Program-made: the position numbers and the translations under genes
Source of the DNA: Corynebacterium silvaticum
GTDB lineage: Bacteria > Actinomycetota > Actinomycetes > Mycobacteriales > Mycobacteriaceae
Assembly: GCF_004382825.2 (NCBI RefSeq)
Contig: NZ_SDQO02000002.1
Span: forward strand, 558,001 to 622,000
Length of the DNA stretch: 64,000 nt
Direction of reading: 5' to 3'
Notes under the pieces: model-generated
The model's input: only the letters and a program-made list of their open reading frames with translations
Told to the model about the DNA's origin: nothing
Databases searched by the model: none
Shown here: positions 38,158-48,916 of the stretch, piece after piece
Layout: every line of letters starts with the position of its first letter
Position numbering within the stretch: the stretch's first letter is position 1

Positions 38158-38798
38158 AGTGGGGCAACTCCATTTCTTCATCGGCAGGTACGTGCCGAAC
38201 GGTCCGTAGTAAAGAATCGCGTGGAAGCGTGCCTGAGGGCTAAAAACCTCGGGTACTACCTATGCGCAGTAATTAAGGCATAGACATGATTATTGTACGG
38301 GGAAAGTACGTGATGTGGACACACAATGAAAAAGTTGAGATGTATGACTCATCTCGTGTGGAGGGGGCGTGGGGCTGTGCGGGAGGCTGCGCCCGGCTGG
38401 CGCGCGTCGGCACGCAAGTACAGTAGCTTAGGGGGCCCTAAAGCTAAAAATAACCTTAACTGTGTAGTTGGTGGGGTGCGGTGGTAGAGTAAAGCGGTCA
38501 ATCATGTCCAACCTCAACTTTTGATGGAATGCGAGCTTCCGCAAGGGGCCTAGCAGGAGAAAAGGGAGAGAATCCTATAACAGGGGAGTCTCCTAAAAGA
38601 GCAGTTGAAGTTAGCTTTTTCTGCGATTGAGTTTTCTGCGGGGCGTCACTGAAAAGAAGATTGCATTGTTCAACGGTTAGAGCGAACGAGTTTTATTTAA
38701 ACCTTCCATCCTTTGTGGTGAAGGCAGAAGCGTGGTCAGTGTTGAACTGATTTATCGTTGTGGCCTCATCGTGGGGGTATGTGAAGCCAGGAGGCTAA
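38158..38798. other. Divergent intergenic region between musK and secY
   Basis: No gene is seen in 641 bases. A hairpin-like repeat AGCTTAGGG / CCCTAAAGCT spans 38425-38445. A TAGAGT -10-like hexamer is at 38485-38490, about 310 bases before secY, which would leave a long leader. On the minus strand GTACAAT near 38296-38302 may be the musK -10. The immediate secY site CAGGAGG is at 38789-38795. Confidence 0.5.
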
Positions 38799-40121
38799 GT
38801 GTCCGCCATTTTTCAGGCATTCCGGGACGCGGATCTGCGCAAGAAGATTTTGATCACCCTTGCGCTGATCATCCTTTACCGGATTGGTGCACAAATTCCG
38901 TCACCCGGAGTAGATTACGCGTCTATCAGTGGGCGTCTTCGTGAGCTGACCTCAGACTCCTCAAGCGTCTACTCGCTCATCAACCTGTTCTCGGGTGGGG
39001 CGCTGCTGCAGCTGTCGATTTTTGCGATCGGCGTTATGCCGTACATTACGGCCTCGATTATCGTGCAGCTGCTGACCGTAGTGATCCCTAAGTTCGAGGA
39101 ACTGAAGAAAGAGGGACAGTCTGGTCAAGCAAAGATGGACCAGTACACCCGCTACCTCACGTTGGGCCTAGCTCTGCTGCAGTCTTCCGGCATTGTTGCT
39201 CTGGCAGACCGTAAGCAGCTTTTGGGCTCTGGTGTCCAGGTTCTGATGCCTAATGCGGGTCTGTGGACCCTCATCATGCTGGTGCTCGTCATGTCAGCCG
39301 GTGCGATGCTGGTTATGTGGCTGGGTGAGATCATCACTGAGCGCGGCGTGGGCAACGGTATGTCTCTGCTCATCTTTGCCGGTATTGCGACTCGTCTTCC
39401 TTCCGACGGCGCAAACATTTTGAATTCCTCCGGCGGCGTGGTCTTTGCCGTTGTGTTGGTAGCCGTGATGATTCTCGTGGTCGGCGTTGTGTTTGTGGAG
39501 CAGGGACAGCGACGTATTCCGGTGCAGTACGCAAAGCGCATGGTGGGGCGTCGTCAGTACGGCGGTTCCTCCACGTACTTGCCTTTGAAGGTGAACCAGG
39601 CTGGCGTGATCCCCGTGATCTTTGCGTCCTCTCTCATCTACATGCCTGTGCTGATCACGCAGATCATCAATTCGGGTTCCCACGAAGTCTCTGATAACTG
39701 GTGGCAGCGCAACGTTATCCAGTACCTACAGACCCCGTCGTCATGGCAGTACATCGTGCTGTACTTTGTCCTGATCATTTTCTTCTCTTACTTCTACGTT
39801 TCGGTTCAGTATGACCCGAACGAGCAGGCAGAAAACATGAAGAAGTACGGCGGATTCATTCCGGGCATTCGCCCTGGTCGCCCCACCGCTGAGTACCTTG
39901 GCTTTGTTATGAACCGCCTGCTGTTCGTGGGCGCTCTCTACCTTGGTATCATTGCTGTTCTTCCTAACATCGCCCTCGATCTGGGGGTAGGGGCAAGCTC
40001 TGCAGGCTCCACACCGTTTGGTGGCACGGCTATTCTGATTATGGTCTCGGTCGCACTGACTACGGTTAAGCAGATCGAATCTCAGCTTCTACAAAGTAAC
40101 TACGAAGGACTCCTCAAATAA
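38799..40121 (+). CDS. secY: Preprotein translocase subunit SecY
   Basis: The 440-aa protein forms the SecYEG channel for protein export and has ten membrane segments. It starts at GTG 38799 ([18 protein letters not shown]) with AGGAGG upstream. [12 protein letters not shown], a [15 protein letters not shown] segment and [16 protein letters not shown] near the C-terminus are family hallmarks. The stop codon shares one base with the adk start. Confidence 0.97.
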   Translation: MSAIFQAFRDADLRKKILITLALIILYRIGAQIPSPGVDYASISGRLRELTSDSSSVYSLINLFSGGALLQLSIFAIGVMPYITASIIVQLLTVVIPKFEELKKEGQSGQAKMDQYTRYLTLGLALLQSSGIVALADRKQLLGSGVQVLMPNAGLWTLIMLVLVMSAGAMLVMWLGEIITERGVGNGMSLLIFAGIATRLPSDGANILNSSGGVVFAVVLVAVMILVVGVVFVEQGQRRIPVQYAKRMVGRRQYGGSSTYLPLKVNQAGVIPVIFASSLIYMPVLITQIINSGSHEVSDNWWQRNVIQYLQTPSSWQYIVLYFVLIIFFSYFYVSVQYDPNEQAENMKKYGGFIPGIRPGRPTAEYLGFVMNRLLFVGALYLGIIAVLPNIALDLGVGASSAGSTPFGGTAILIMVSVALTTVKQIESQLLQSNYEGLLK

Positions 40122-40666
40122 TGCGTCTTGTACTCCTTGGACCCCCCGGTGCCGGCAAGGGCACTCAGGCTGCGATTCTCTCCGAGAAGCTTGGCATCCC
40201 GCACATCTCTACGGGTGACTTGTTCCGGGCCAATATTGGTGAGGGCACCCCGCTGGGGATCGAAGCCAAGCAGTACATCGATAACGGCAAGCTAGTTCCT
40301 ACGGACGTCACCGCTCGCATGGTGAAGTCTCGCTTGGAAGAGGACGATGCCAAAGATGGTTTCCTCCTCGATGGCTTTCCGCGCACCGTGGAGCAGGCAG
40401 AAATCCTCGAAGGTTTCTTGGAAGAGTTTGGCACCAAGCTTGACGGTGTGATCAACTACCAGGTCTCTGAGGACGTTGTCGTAGAGCGTATGTTGGCCCG
40501 TGGTCGTGCAGATGACAACGAGGATACGATTCGTACCCGTCTGCAGGTGTACCGCGATGAAACCGCGCCATTGATTGACCACTACGGTGAGCGGATTATT
40601 GCTATCACCGCTGAGGGTACCGTTGAAGATATTAATTCCCGGACCCTTGAGGCCCTAGGAAAATAA
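40121..40666 (+). CDS. adk: Adenylate kinase (short form)
   Basis: The 181-aa cytosolic enzyme interconverts ATP + AMP and two ADP. The P-loop [10 protein letters not shown] is at residues 7-16. AMP-binding residues lie in [12 protein letters not shown] and [11 protein letters not shown]. The LID is reduced to [15 protein letters not shown], as in other actinobacterial short adenylate kinases. Translation is coupled to secY (TAATG). Confidence 0.96.
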   Translation: MRLVLLGPPGAGKGTQAAILSEKLGIPHISTGDLFRANIGEGTPLGIEAKQYIDNGKLVPTDVTARMVKSRLEEDDAKDGFLLDGFPRTVEQAEILEGFLEEFGTKLDGVINYQVSEDVVVERMLARGRADDNEDTIRTRLQVYRDETAPLIDHYGERIIAITAEGTVEDINSRTLEALGK

Positions 40667-40682
40667 AACCTGATTGACTGCG

Positions 40683-40744
40683 AACCGAGTCTGACGCGTG
40701 GCTATGCATCTGGTGCAGAGTGTTTGTCAGTGCTCGGTTTTTGC
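40683..40744 (+). terminator. Terminator or attenuator between adk and map
   Basis: AACCGAGTCTGAC (40683-40695) pairs with GTCAG-TG-CTCGGTTTTT (40726-40743) around a 30-base loop, with T-rich sequence after it. It could reduce or end read-through into map. Confidence 0.6.
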
Positions 40745-40823
40745 ATTTTTAGCTCATAAAGATATTCGTTTGTTGCGGCTGGCGAAACGGAAGAATTCGC
40801 CCTGACAAAGGCATGAAAGTGAT

Positions 40824-41624
40824 GTGATGATGGGTTTTCGATCCAAACGCAAAGTAATTCCAGCGAAAACACCTGCCGAACTTGATGCGATGCAAGCTGC
40901 AGGTGAAATTGTGGGTAAGGCACTACAGGCCGTTAAGGCCGCTGCAGGGCCAGGGGTGAGCACCCTTGACCTCGACGCGGTTGCAGAAGAGACCATTCGG
41001 TCTTGTGGCGCTATTCCCACGTTTAAGGGCTATGAAGGCTTCCCCGGTTCGATCTGTGCATCGGTGAATGAAGTGATCGTTCACGGAATCCCGAATGCGG
41101 AGACAATCTTGCGGGAAGGTGACCTGGTGTCTATCGATTGCGGGGCGACCTTTGAGGGCTGGGTAGGGGACTCTGCCTGGACTTTTGGCATAGGTAAGCT
41201 TGCTGCTGACGTGCAAGCGCTTAACGACGCCACCGAGTGGGTGCTCATGGAAGGTATGAAGGCAATGGTGCCGGGAAACCGGCTTACAGATGTCTCCCAC
41301 GCCTTGGAAAAAGCAACGCGCCAGGCGGAAAAGCGCTTTGGCGTGAAGCTGGGGATCGTGGATGGCTATGGCGGACACGGAATCGGGCAGACGATGCACG
41401 AGGAGCCGTATTTGGCTAACGAAGGGAAGCCCGGTAGAGGCCCGATGATTCAAGAGGGTTCGGTTCTGGCGATTGAGCCGATGCTGACGCTCGGGTCTGT
41501 GGATTCTCTTGTGTTGGATGATGAGTGGACTGTGGTCACGGATGACGACTCATGGTCTTCCCATTGGGAGCACACCGTGGCAGCAACCAACGAGGGTCCC
41601 CGAATTCTTACCCCCCGTAAGTAG
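40824..41624 (+). CDS. map: Methionine aminopeptidase, type I
   Basis: The 266-aa metallo-enzyme removes initiator methionine. Metal ligands appear in order: Asp in [19 protein letters not shown] (two Asp), His in [14 protein letters not shown], Glu in VLAIEPM and Glu in [10 protein letters not shown]. Three consecutive start codons (GTG 40824, ATG 40827, ATG 40830) are possible; the family start MGFRSKRK favours the last. The SecY-Adk-Map order is standard. Confidence 0.95.
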   Translation: MMMGFRSKRKVIPAKTPAELDAMQAAGEIVGKALQAVKAAAGPGVSTLDLDAVAEETIRSCGAIPTFKGYEGFPGSICASVNEVIVHGIPNAETILREGDLVSIDCGATFEGWVGDSAWTFGIGKLAADVQALNDATEWVLMEGMKAMVPGNRLTDVSHALEKATRQAEKRFGVKLGIVDGYGGHGIGQTMHEEPYLANEGKPGRGPMIQEGSVLAIEPMLTLGSVDSLVLDDEWTVVTDDDSWSSHWEHTVAATNEGPRILTPRK

Positions 41625-41640
41625 TTACACGTTTTTGATC

Positions 41641-41691
41641 AAAAAGTGGTCTGACGTCCTACATTTTTGTAGTGCCGCCGGACCACTTTTT
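41641..41691 (+). terminator. Terminator of map
   Basis: AAAAAGTGGTC (41641-41651) pairs with GACCACTTTTT (41681-41691), a perfect 11-base stem ending in T residues. Confidence 0.88.
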
Positions 41692-42012
41692 GCGTTCTTT
41701 GCGCTGAATAAGGACCATTTTTCTTGTTATAAATACTTTATTATTTCGTGACTTTGGCGTAATCTTGTGTGCATTACCTCCATTAGTGGAGAAGGACACA
41801 TTTGAAGCAAAGGTTTTTAAGCGCTCCTTTGTGGTTGCTAGTCTCCTTACTAACACCATCTGTATGTTCTGTCACCAATTACTGTGAACGTGATACGTGT
41901 CCCTTATCCCTTTTGAACCGTGGGGCATGTGTCACTATAGGAGGTCGGACGTCTGATGTGTTGGCTGTCTCATTTTTGTATGTTTCATCCATCTCAAGGA
42001 AGGAAGTTTCCA
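41692..42012 (+). other. AT-rich leader upstream of the sialidase gene
   Basis: About 320 bases are AT-rich near 41720-41770 and must hold the nanH promoter; TAATCT at 41760-41765 is the best -10 candidate, with a poor -35. A TTG-started frame at 41802 looks signal-peptide-like but overlaps the true nanH start in another frame and is probably not a gene. Confidence 0.4.
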
Positions 42013-44079
42013 ATGACGGATTCACGCCGCCGTGGAACTCGCAAAGCGCTGATAACCCTCACAGCAGCGCTCGCGCTCACCGCTCAAGGACTTGCGGTCC
42101 CTATGACTTTTGCCGAAGAGGCCCCTAGCCCCGCAACTGCTCCCCTCGATAACAATGGGCTTTTCGACGCCGCTCCGCCCGCACCCGTAGCGCGTGGTGC
42201 AGTAGGGGAAGGGCAGCTTCCTGAGCCTGTGACCAGTGAAGTTTTTGAATCGAAGGTTATTCGAGACGTAGATCCTGAAGGTCAGCGGTGCTTCCGTATT
42301 CCTGCTATTGCTACGGCGGCTGATGGAACGCTTTTGGTGGCTTTTGATAATCGGTATGGGCCGGGGGAACAGAGTAAAACCTGGTGTCGAGATGCACCTT
42401 ATGAGAATATGAAATGGAATGATCAGAAGTGGCAGACAGATATTGAAATTTATCGTTCTGACGATTCTGGAGAAAATTTCGAGACTGGTAATTTTATCGC
42501 AAAGGGTACGGCAGACCCTCGTCGTCTCTCTTATACCGACCCAGCAATTGTTGTAGATCGTGAGACGGATAAAGTATTTGCTTTTTTTGTACGAGGATAT
42601 GACTATCGATTTTTTGATGCACGACAGGGAATCAATTCGGAAGCATCTGATGCGCTGATTGAACGCCGGGATGTCCAAGATACTGTAGTAATTGAATCTA
42701 ATGACAACGGTAGGACCTGGGAAAATTTACGGGTTATAAGCGGACTAACTGAAAAAATTCGGGTTAAGTCCCGCCCAGGGGAAGAAGTTGCAGGCTACGG
42801 CAGGTTTGTAACTTCTGGGGCAGGAATGCAATTAAGGTATGGCCTTAATAAGGGACGTCTGTTGGTTCCGATCGCTGTTAATACTAAAAGGTATGGGCAA
42901 AATAAGGTCGTAAACTTAGCGATATACTCTGATGACCACGGTCTTACTTGGCAAGTCGGGGAAGGCATCGCCGGGGACGATGCCTTCGGAGGCGATGAGA
43001 ACAAGCTTGTTGAATTGTCGGATGGGCGCATTATGATGAACTCCAAAGACAATGATAAAGATCGATGGACATCGTATTCTTCAGACCAGGGGGAACATTG
43101 GTCAGCTCCGGTGCGGACTGTTATCGCCCCTCCGCAGCATCCGGATAAGCGAAATAAAGGTATTAACGTATCGCTTATTCGGGCTTACCCTAATGCTCCA
43201 GAAGGCAGTGCTGCTGCACGTGTGCTTTTGTACTCTGCCCCAATTGATCTGAGGAGTGGGCATGAATACCATACGGATGGCCGTAATAATGGCTGGGTTA
43301 TGGCTTCCTGTGACGATGGGCAGACATGGAAATACGGTAAACAGGTTGAGTTTGGCCGTTTCCAGTATTCGGTCATGACTCCCATGGCTGACGGAAATAT
43401 CGGCATGGTTTATGAATCTGGTGACAAAACACGAGGCATGACCCTCAAGTTCGCCAAGTTCAACATGGCATGGTTGGGTGCCGACTGCCTGAGCAATAAG
43501 GCCCTGGGCATTACCGATCTGCCGGATCCTGCTTTGGCTAAGGCTATTGAAGACGCGAAGGCTGCGACGGCTAAGGCTGAGGAGGCTACGGCGAACGTCG
43601 TAAAGCTCACCAAAGAGCTGGAAGAAGCCGAGCTCGAGAATGACGAGCTTACGGAAGCCCTGATTGAGGCCAAGGAAGCTGCTCAGAAGGCTATTGCCGC
43701 TGCCGAGGATGCTAATGCGCGGGTCAAGGCTGCTGAGAATGCCACGGCTAAGGCCGAAGAAGCCGCTGCGAAGGCAGAGAACGAAGCTAAGGCACTTGCT
43801 GAGCAACTGGCCAGGGTCGAGGCGGAGCTAGCAAAATCCCAAGATCAAGCAAAGGTTCTCGCTGAGGCTAAAGAGGCCGCCGAGATCGCTCAAAAGGCGG
43901 CGGAAGAGGCCCTTAAGCTGGAGAAAGAGAAGAACCAAACAGGCAAAGACGCAGATAACACTGAAAACAAGGGTTTTTGGCAAGGTCTTCTACAGATTTT
44001 GCCGGGATTTGCACCCATTTTCAGTTTCTTCATGTCAGCATGGGACAGCATACAAAAGCTGTTTGGGTTTAAAGCCTAA
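42013..44079 (+). CDS. nanH: Secreted sialidase (neuraminidase) with coiled-coil tail
   Basis: The 688-aa exo-alpha-sialidase cleaves terminal sialic acids from host glycans. ATG 42013 follows AAGGAAGGAAG. A signal peptide (LITLTAALALTAQGLA) precedes the propeller domain. It has CFRIPAIA (FRIP motif with catalytic Arg) and Asp boxes SDDSGENF, SNDNGRTW, SDDHGLTW, SSDQGEHW and CDDGQTW. From about residue 495 there is an Ala/Lys/Glu-rich coiled coil of about 150 residues, then a hydrophobic end (FWQGLLQILPGFAPIFSFF) without LPxTG. The tail may span or bind the envelope. The catalytic part (about 42300-43480) is clearly more AT-rich than the tail. Confidence 0.93.
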   Translation: MTDSRRRGTRKALITLTAALALTAQGLAVPMTFAEEAPSPATAPLDNNGLFDAAPPAPVARGAVGEGQLPEPVTSEVFESKVIRDVDPEGQRCFRIPAIATAADGTLLVAFDNRYGPGEQSKTWCRDAPYENMKWNDQKWQTDIEIYRSDDSGENFETGNFIAKGTADPRRLSYTDPAIVVDRETDKVFAFFVRGYDYRFFDARQGINSEASDALIERRDVQDTVVIESNDNGRTWENLRVISGLTEKIRVKSRPGEEVAGYGRFVTSGAGMQLRYGLNKGRLLVPIAVNTKRYGQNKVVNLAIYSDDHGLTWQVGEGIAGDDAFGGDENKLVELSDGRIMMNSKDNDKDRWTSYSSDQGEHWSAPVRTVIAPPQHPDKRNKGINVSLIRAYPNAPEGSAAARVLLYSAPIDLRSGHEYHTDGRNNGWVMASCDDGQTWKYGKQVEFGRFQYSVMTPMADGNIGMVYESGDKTRGMTLKFAKFNMAWLGADCLSNKALGITDLPDPALAKAIEDAKAATAKAEEATANVVKLTKELEEAELENDELTEALIEAKEAAQKAIAAAEDANARVKAAENATAKAEEAAAKAENEAKALAEQLARVEAELAKSQDQAKVLAEAKEAAEIAQKAAEEALKLEKEKNQTGKDADNTENKGFWQGLLQILPGFAPIFSFFMSAWDSIQKLFGFKA

Positions 44080-44248
44080 AGAAAAATCGGAGTAATCTGA
44101 TTGCTAAAAAGGGGCGTGCAGAGCGGAAAACGCGGCGCGTCCCTTTGCCCATTTCGTGTCAAAAGTTGCCAAATTGTTACGTGCGACACGCCGGGGGAGG
44201 CTCGCTTAGTTTCCTAAGTTTTTGTTCAGTCGGGATATAGTGGTCAGC

Positions 44249-44971
44249 ATGTCTTATAAGCCCCGTCACGCGAAGCAGTCCGTGGCCCGTCGCCGTATCG
44301 TGGCGATGGTTGGAACTGCAGCAACTTCCGCAGCTCTTCTGGTGAGCCAGGCTGCCACTTCTTCCGCACAGGACTTCGGATCGAGCAACCTCAGTAGCTC
44401 TATTGATCGGCAGCTACAGAACCTTGGTCGGCAGACTCGTGACGGAGCTTGGGATCTGCGAAATAACTTGCGCGCGCAAGCCGATGCAGGTTTGCCTGTC
44501 GACGCCGCCACTATGGTGAAGCAATCCATCGACAACGCTGTTAACTTTGCATTCCCTGGCCTCATCCAAGAGCGGACCGCACTGCCAGTCATGCCGGCCC
44601 CTGCCCTCCCGGCTTTTGACACTGGCTCTTGTCCAGCATTCGCCCGCGCATGCATTGACCTGGCAGGGCAGCGCTCGTGGCTGCAAAACAATGGTCAGGT
44701 TTCTTATGGTGCGGTGCCAATCTCCAGTGGGCGTGTGGGCTATGAGACTCCCAAGGGAATTTTCCACGTTAATCGTAAGATTAAGGATGAAATCTCCCGA
44801 GAATTCAACAACGCTCCCATGCCATTTTCTGTGTACTTCACCAATAACGGCATTGCGTTCCACGAGGGAAGCCCACAGGTGGCTTCGCATGGTTGCATCC
44901 ACCTCAACCACAAAGATGCGGTGACCTTCTTTAATCAACTGCAGGTTGGGGACGTCGTCTACGTGTACTAA
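44249..44971 (+). CDS. L,D-transpeptidase (YkuD domain), exported
   Basis: The 240-aa protein has a signal peptide (RRRIVAMVGTAATSAALLVS, ending near SSAQD at about residue 42), a linker, and a C-terminal YkuD domain. The catalytic motif is HEGSPQVASHGCIHL with the nucleophile Cys. Such enzymes make 3-3 cross-links in peptidoglycan. ATG 44249 (MSYKPRHAK) is preferred to the frame's first codon at 44222. The gene stands alone between the sialidase and infA. Confidence 0.88.
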   Translation: MSYKPRHAKQSVARRRIVAMVGTAATSAALLVSQAATSSAQDFGSSNLSSSIDRQLQNLGRQTRDGAWDLRNNLRAQADAGLPVDAATMVKQSIDNAVNFAFPGLIQERTALPVMPAPALPAFDTGSCPAFARACIDLAGQRSWLQNNGQVSYGAVPISSGRVGYETPKGIFHVNRKIKDEISREFNNAPMPFSVYFTNNGIAFHEGSPQVASHGCIHLNHKDAVTFFNQLQVGDVVYVY

Positions 44972-45306
44972 TCACACCGTAGGTTTGATGACTTAGAGGA
45001 ACTGGCTGCGGCATCCTGAGGAGATGCTCGTGGCCTTTTCTTTATGGGGTAGTACCTGGGGATAACGGGGGTGATGGTGAGGGGTGGGCGTCGAGAAGCT
45101 ATAAGTCATAACCTGCGGCGAGTACTGGGGCTGATAAAGAGCCTAGAAAAACTTGGCTTTTCGGGCGGGGCACTGTATCGTTGCTCGTTGGTGTATTGCC
45201 AAAAGGTGAAACACCTGTAATAAGCAGTGATTATGCGGCATCGTAGTGATGAATCGGTTGGGATATTCAACCAAAATTCAGTACTGATGTCAGGAATGTG
45301 GAGGCT
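44972..45306 (+). other. Intergenic region upstream of infA
   Basis: No gene is seen. The region contains a GGGCGTCGAGAAGC motif copy at 45086-45099, a good promoter at 45153-45181 and a leader of about 120 bases before infA. Confidence 0.55.
45153..45181 (+). promoter_or_regulatory. infA: Promoter of infA
   Basis: TTGGCT (45153-45158), a 17-base spacer and TATCGT (45176-45181) fit a sigma-A promoter about 120 bases before the infA start codon. Confidence 0.5.
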
Positions 45307-45525
45307 ATGGCTAAGGAAGGCGCAATCGAGGTTGAGGGTCGTATTATCGAGCCTTTGCCCAACGCAATGTTCCGCGTCGAACTCGATAACGGACACAAAG
45401 TGCTTGCACATATCAGTGGCAAAATGCGCCAGCACTATATCCGTATCCTCCCTGAGGACCGCGTAGTCGTGGAGCTTTCTCCTTACGACTTGAACCGTGG
45501 TCGCATCGTTTACCGCTACAAATAA
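45307..45525 (+). CDS. infA: Translation initiation factor IF-1
   Basis: The 72-aa OB-fold protein begins [20 protein letters not shown] and contains [20 protein letters not shown]. It binds the 30S A site during initiation. ATG 45307 gives the exact family length; a start three codons earlier is unlikely. rpmJ, often between infA and rpsM, is not found in the 190-base gap. Confidence 0.97.
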   Translation: MAKEGAIEVEGRIIEPLPNAMFRVELDNGHKVLAHISGKMRQHYIRILPEDRVVVELSPYDLNRGRIVYRYK

Positions 45526-45717
45526 TTCGACTTAGTCAGTTATTTCTTTGAAGCCTCCATGCTTCACTGATGCCTTGGCATCACCCACACCTTTGGCCGC
45601 GGTGGCTAAAGCCTTGCGCATCTCATCCCATCGTCCGGCATCCGTCCGGGCAAAGCGATGTTTGGTAAGGACGAGCATGGAGAAAACCACCGTAACAACC
45701 GGAAAGGTACTGCCCTT

Positions 45718-46086
45718 ATGGCACGTCTAGCTGGAGTTGACCTTCCGCGCAACAAGCGCATGGAGGTTGCACTCACTTACATCTACGGTATCGGCCCTGC
45801 CCGTGCCGCCCAGCTGCTCAAGGAGACCGGCATCTCCCCGGACCTGCGCACTGACAACCTTACTGACGAGCAGGTTTCTGCTCTTCGTGACGTCATTGAA
45901 GCAACTTGGAAGGTTGAGGGTGACCTCCGCCGCCAGGTTCAGGCCGACATTCGTCGCAAGATCGAAATCGGCTGCTACCAGGGTCTGCGCCACCGTCGTG
46001 GCCTGCCCGTCCGTGGCCAGCGCACCAAGACCAACGCACGTACGCGTAAGGGTCCGAAGAAGACGATCGCCGGAAAGAAGAAGTAA
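45718..46086 (+). CDS. rpsM: 30S ribosomal protein S13
   Basis: The 122-aa protein starts [20 protein letters not shown] and ends in the basic [20 protein letters not shown] tail that contacts tRNA. A longer frame from 45658 adds 20 non-conserved residues. GGAAAGGT lies before the ATG. rpsK follows after three bases. Confidence 0.97.
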   Translation: MARLAGVDLPRNKRMEVALTYIYGIGPARAAQLLKETGISPDLRTDNLTDEQVSALRDVIEATWKVEGDLRRQVQADIRRKIEIGCYQGLRHRRGLPVRGQRTKTNARTRKGPKKTIAGKKK

Positions 46087-46089
46087 TTC

Positions 46090-46494
46090 ATGCCTCCTAA
46101 GACTCGCAGCACGGCTCGCCGCACTGGTCGTCGTGTAGTTAAAAAGAACGTGGCTCAGGGCCACGCATACATCAAGTCCACCTTCAACAACACCATCGTT
46201 TCCATCACGGATCCGTCCGGTGCTGTCATCGCATGGGCATCCTCCGGCCACGTCGGATTCAAGGGTTCCCGTAAGTCCACTCCGTTCGCAGCTCAGCTTG
46301 CTGCTGAGAACGCTGCTCGTAAGGCAATGGACCACGGCATGAAGAAGGTTGATGTATTCGTCAAGGGCCCAGGTTCGGGCCGCGAAACCGCTATCCGCTC
46401 TCTTCAGGCTGCCGGCCTTGAGGTGACCTCCATCTCCGACGTCACCCCTCAGCCGTTCAACGGCTGCCGCCCACCGAAGCGTCGTCGCGTTTAA
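46090..46494 (+). CDS. rpsK: 30S ribosomal protein S11
   Basis: The 134-aa protein has the [20 protein letters not shown] core and the [20 protein letters not shown] end. S11 forms part of the 30S platform. It is three bases after rpsM and 23 before rpsD. Confidence 0.97.
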   Translation: MPPKTRSTARRTGRRVVKKNVAQGHAYIKSTFNNTIVSITDPSGAVIAWASSGHVGFKGSRKSTPFAAQLAAENAARKAMDHGMKKVDVFVKGPGSGRETAIRSLQAAGLEVTSISDVTPQPFNGCRPPKRRRV

Positions 46495-46517
46495 TAGGAA
46501 AGGAAAGGTAACTTACA

Positions 46518-47123
46518 ATGGCTCGTTATACCGGCCCAGCAACCCGTAAGTCCCGCCGCCTCCGCGTCGACCTCGTCGGCGGAGACATGGCATTCGAGCG
46601 TCGCCCCTACCCTCCGGGACAGGCTGGCCGCGCACGCATCAAAGAGTCTGAGTACCTGCTTCAGCTGCAGGAGAAGCAGAAGGCTCGCTTCACCTACGGT
46701 GTTATGGAGAAGCAGTTCCGTCGCTACTACGCAGAGGCTAACCGCCTCCCAGGCAAGACCGGTGACAACCTGGTCATCCTGCTTGAGGCTCGCCTCGACA
46801 ACGTTGTGTACCGCGCAGGTCTCGCACGTACGCGCCGCCAGGCACGTCAGCTCGTTTCCCACGGACACTTCACTGTGAACGGCAAGAAGATTAACGTTCC
46901 TTCCTACAAGGTTTCTCAGTACGACATCATCGATGCTCGCGAGAAGTCTCGTAAGATGATCTGGTTCGAAGAGGCTCAGGAGAACCTCCTCGACGCAGTT
47001 GTGCCAGCATGGCTGCAGGTCGTTCCGTCCACCCTGCGCATTCTCGTGCACCAGTTGCCAGAGCGCGCTCAGATCGACGTTCCGCTGCAAGAGCAGCTCA
47101 TCGTCGAGTTCTACTCGAAGTAA
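46518..47123 (+). CDS. rpsD: 30S ribosomal protein S4
   Basis: The 201-aa protein begins [20 protein letters not shown] and has the S4 domain [20 protein letters not shown]. It lacks the N-terminal zinc-binding cysteines of some S4 proteins (Cys-free form, common in actinobacteria). It is a primary assembly protein and in some bacteria regulates its own operon. Confidence 0.97.
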   Translation: MARYTGPATRKSRRLRVDLVGGDMAFERRPYPPGQAGRARIKESEYLLQLQEKQKARFTYGVMEKQFRRYYAEANRLPGKTGDNLVILLEARLDNVVYRAGLARTRRQARQLVSHGHFTVNGKKINVPSYKVSQYDIIDAREKSRKMIWFEEAQENLLDAVVPAWLQVVPSTLRILVHQLPERAQIDVPLQEQLIVEFYSK

Positions 47124-47268
47124 TTTTCTGTTCTCCTGCTTTGTGGCTTCCATGCTGTGGAGGCCGCGGGGCAAGACGCGACAGGAATCTGGAATCTTCT
47201 TTAAGTCCTTTCATCCTTTCCGCCTATAGACGTCAAATAGCGGTCGTCACTCACAGGAGAGTTCTTAA

Positions 47269-48285
47269 ATGCTCATTTCTCAGCGCCCCACCCTCACCGA
47301 GGAATACGTTGATTCCGCTCGTTCGCGCTTCGTTATCGAACCGCTTGAGCCGGGTTTCGGTTACACCCTTGGTAACTCGCTGCGTCGTACCCTGCTTTCG
47401 TCCATCCCGGGCGCTGCAGTGACCAGCGTGAAGATCGATGGTGTTCTTCACGAGTTCACCACGATCAACGGTGTGAAAGAAGATGTCTCTGACATCATCC
47501 TGAACATCAAGGGTCTGGTTCTGTCTTCCGACTCTGACGAGCCGGTTGTCATGTACCTCCGCAAGGAAGGCGCTGGCGTTGTATCCGCTGGCGACATTGA
47601 GCCACCAGCAGGTGTGGAGATCCACAACCCGGATCTGCACATTGCTACTCTGAATGAGCAGGGCCGTCTTGATATCGAGATGATCGTCGAGCGCGGTCGC
47701 GGCTACGTCCCGGCTTCTCTCTACGCAGGCACCAACGAGATTGGTCGCATCCCTGTTGACCAGATCTACTCCCCGGTGCTCAAGGTGAGCTACAAGGTCG
47801 AAGCTACTCGTGTTGAGCAGCGCACCGACTTTGACAAGCTCATCATCGATGTTGAGACCAAGAACTCTATTGCTCCGAGTGACGCTCTTGCGTCTGCTGG
47901 CAAGACTTTGGTTGAGCTGTTCGGCCTCGCACGCGAGCTGAACACCGCCGCTGAGGGCATCGAGATCGGTCCTTCTCCGCAAGAGACCGAGTACATCGCT
48001 GCTTACAGCATGCCGATCGAGGACCTGAACTTCTCCGTTCGTTCCTACAACTGCCTGAAGCGTCAGGAGATCCACACCGTTGGTGAGCTCGCAGAGTGCA
48101 CCGAGTCGGACTTGCTGGATATCCGTAACTTTGGTCAGAAGTCGATCAACGAAGTCAAGATCAAGCTCGCTGGCTTGGGCCTGTTCCTGAAGGACTCTCC
48201 TGAGGACTTTGATCCCACCCAACTCGAGGGCTACGACGCCGCTACCGGCGACTACGTGGACACGGATCTGGAAGATTCCGAGTAA
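47269..48285 (+). CDS. rpoA: RNA polymerase alpha subunit
   Basis: The 338-aa subunit has the N-terminal dimerisation domain ([20 protein letters not shown]) and the C-terminal domain ([38 protein letters not shown]) that contacts DNA and activators, joined by an acidic linker. An acidic tail (TDLEDSE) ends it. It is 145 bases downstream of rpsD in the usual alpha operon order. Confidence 0.97.
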   Translation: MLISQRPTLTEEYVDSARSRFVIEPLEPGFGYTLGNSLRRTLLSSIPGAAVTSVKIDGVLHEFTTINGVKEDVSDIILNIKGLVLSSDSDEPVVMYLRKEGAGVVSAGDIEPPAGVEIHNPDLHIATLNEQGRLDIEMIVERGRGYVPASLYAGTNEIGRIPVDQIYSPVLKVSYKVEATRVEQRTDFDKLIIDVETKNSIAPSDALASAGKTLVELFGLARELNTAAEGIEIGPSPQETEYIAAYSMPIEDLNFSVRSYNCLKRQEIHTVGELAECTESDLLDIRNFGQKSINEVKIKLAGLGLFLKDSPEDFDPTQLEGYDAATGDYVDTDLEDSE

Positions 48286-48360
48286 GAAGCCCATTAGGGG
48301 CCTGGTCATTGCGACCACGGTCCCAAGCGCTCAATAAAACTTGTACACGAGGAGTACACA

Positions 48361-48846
48361 ATGCCTACCCCTAAGAAGGGCGCCCGTCTCGGCGGTTCCG
48401 CAAGCCACCAGAAGCACATTCTGTCGAACCTTGCGGCACAGCTTTTCGAGCACGGCGCTATCAAGACCACCGATGCTAAGGCTAAGCTCCTGCGTCCTTA
48501 CGCAGAGAAGCTGATCACCAAGGCTAAGAGCGGCTCTGTTGCGGATCGTCGCAACGTGCTCAAGCTCGTTCCGAACAAGGACGTCGTTGCACATCTGTTC
48601 AACGAGTTGGCTCCGAAGTTCGAGAACCGCGAGGGTGGCTACACCCGCATCATCAAGCTCGAGAACCGCAAGGGTGACAACGCTCCTATGAGCCAGATCT
48701 CCCTCGTTCTTGAGGAGACTGTTTCTGCAGAGGCAAGCCGCGCAACCCGCGCAGCTGCTTCCAAGGAAGCTGAGAAGGTAGAGGAGCCAGCAGTCGAGGA
48801 GACCGCTGCAGAGACCTCCACCGACGAGGCTGCAGAAGAGAAGTAG
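48361..48846 (+). CDS. rplQ: 50S ribosomal protein L17
   Basis: The core (residues 1-120) has [20 protein letters not shown] and [20 protein letters not shown]. The last 40 residues are an acidic Ala/Glu tail ([17 protein letters not shown]), as in other actinobacteria. L17 lies near the exit tunnel. It ends the alpha operon and is followed by a terminator. Confidence 0.96.
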   Translation: MPTPKKGARLGGSASHQKHILSNLAAQLFEHGAIKTTDAKAKLLRPYAEKLITKAKSGSVADRRNVLKLVPNKDVVAHLFNELAPKFENREGGYTRIIKLENRKGDNAPMSQISLVLEETVSAEASRATRAAASKEAEKVEEPAVEETAAETSTDEAAEEK

Positions 48847-48872
48847 TCTTTAAGGCTTTAACGCCTGGACAT

Positions 48873-48916
48873 AAAACGTCCCTCATCGCTGATAAGAGCA
48901 GATGGGGGACGTTTTG
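48873..48916 (+). terminator. Terminator of rplQ
   Basis: AAAACGTCCCTCATC pairs with GATGGGGGACGTTTT around a loop of about 13 bases; the right arm ends in T residues. Confidence 0.88.

Noticed and set aside
41802..42128. TTG-started frame with a signal-peptide-like N-terminus just before the sialidase
   Set aside because: It overlaps the start of nanH in another frame, begins with a TTG lacking a Shine-Dalgarno, and becomes non-coding in character after 30 residues.
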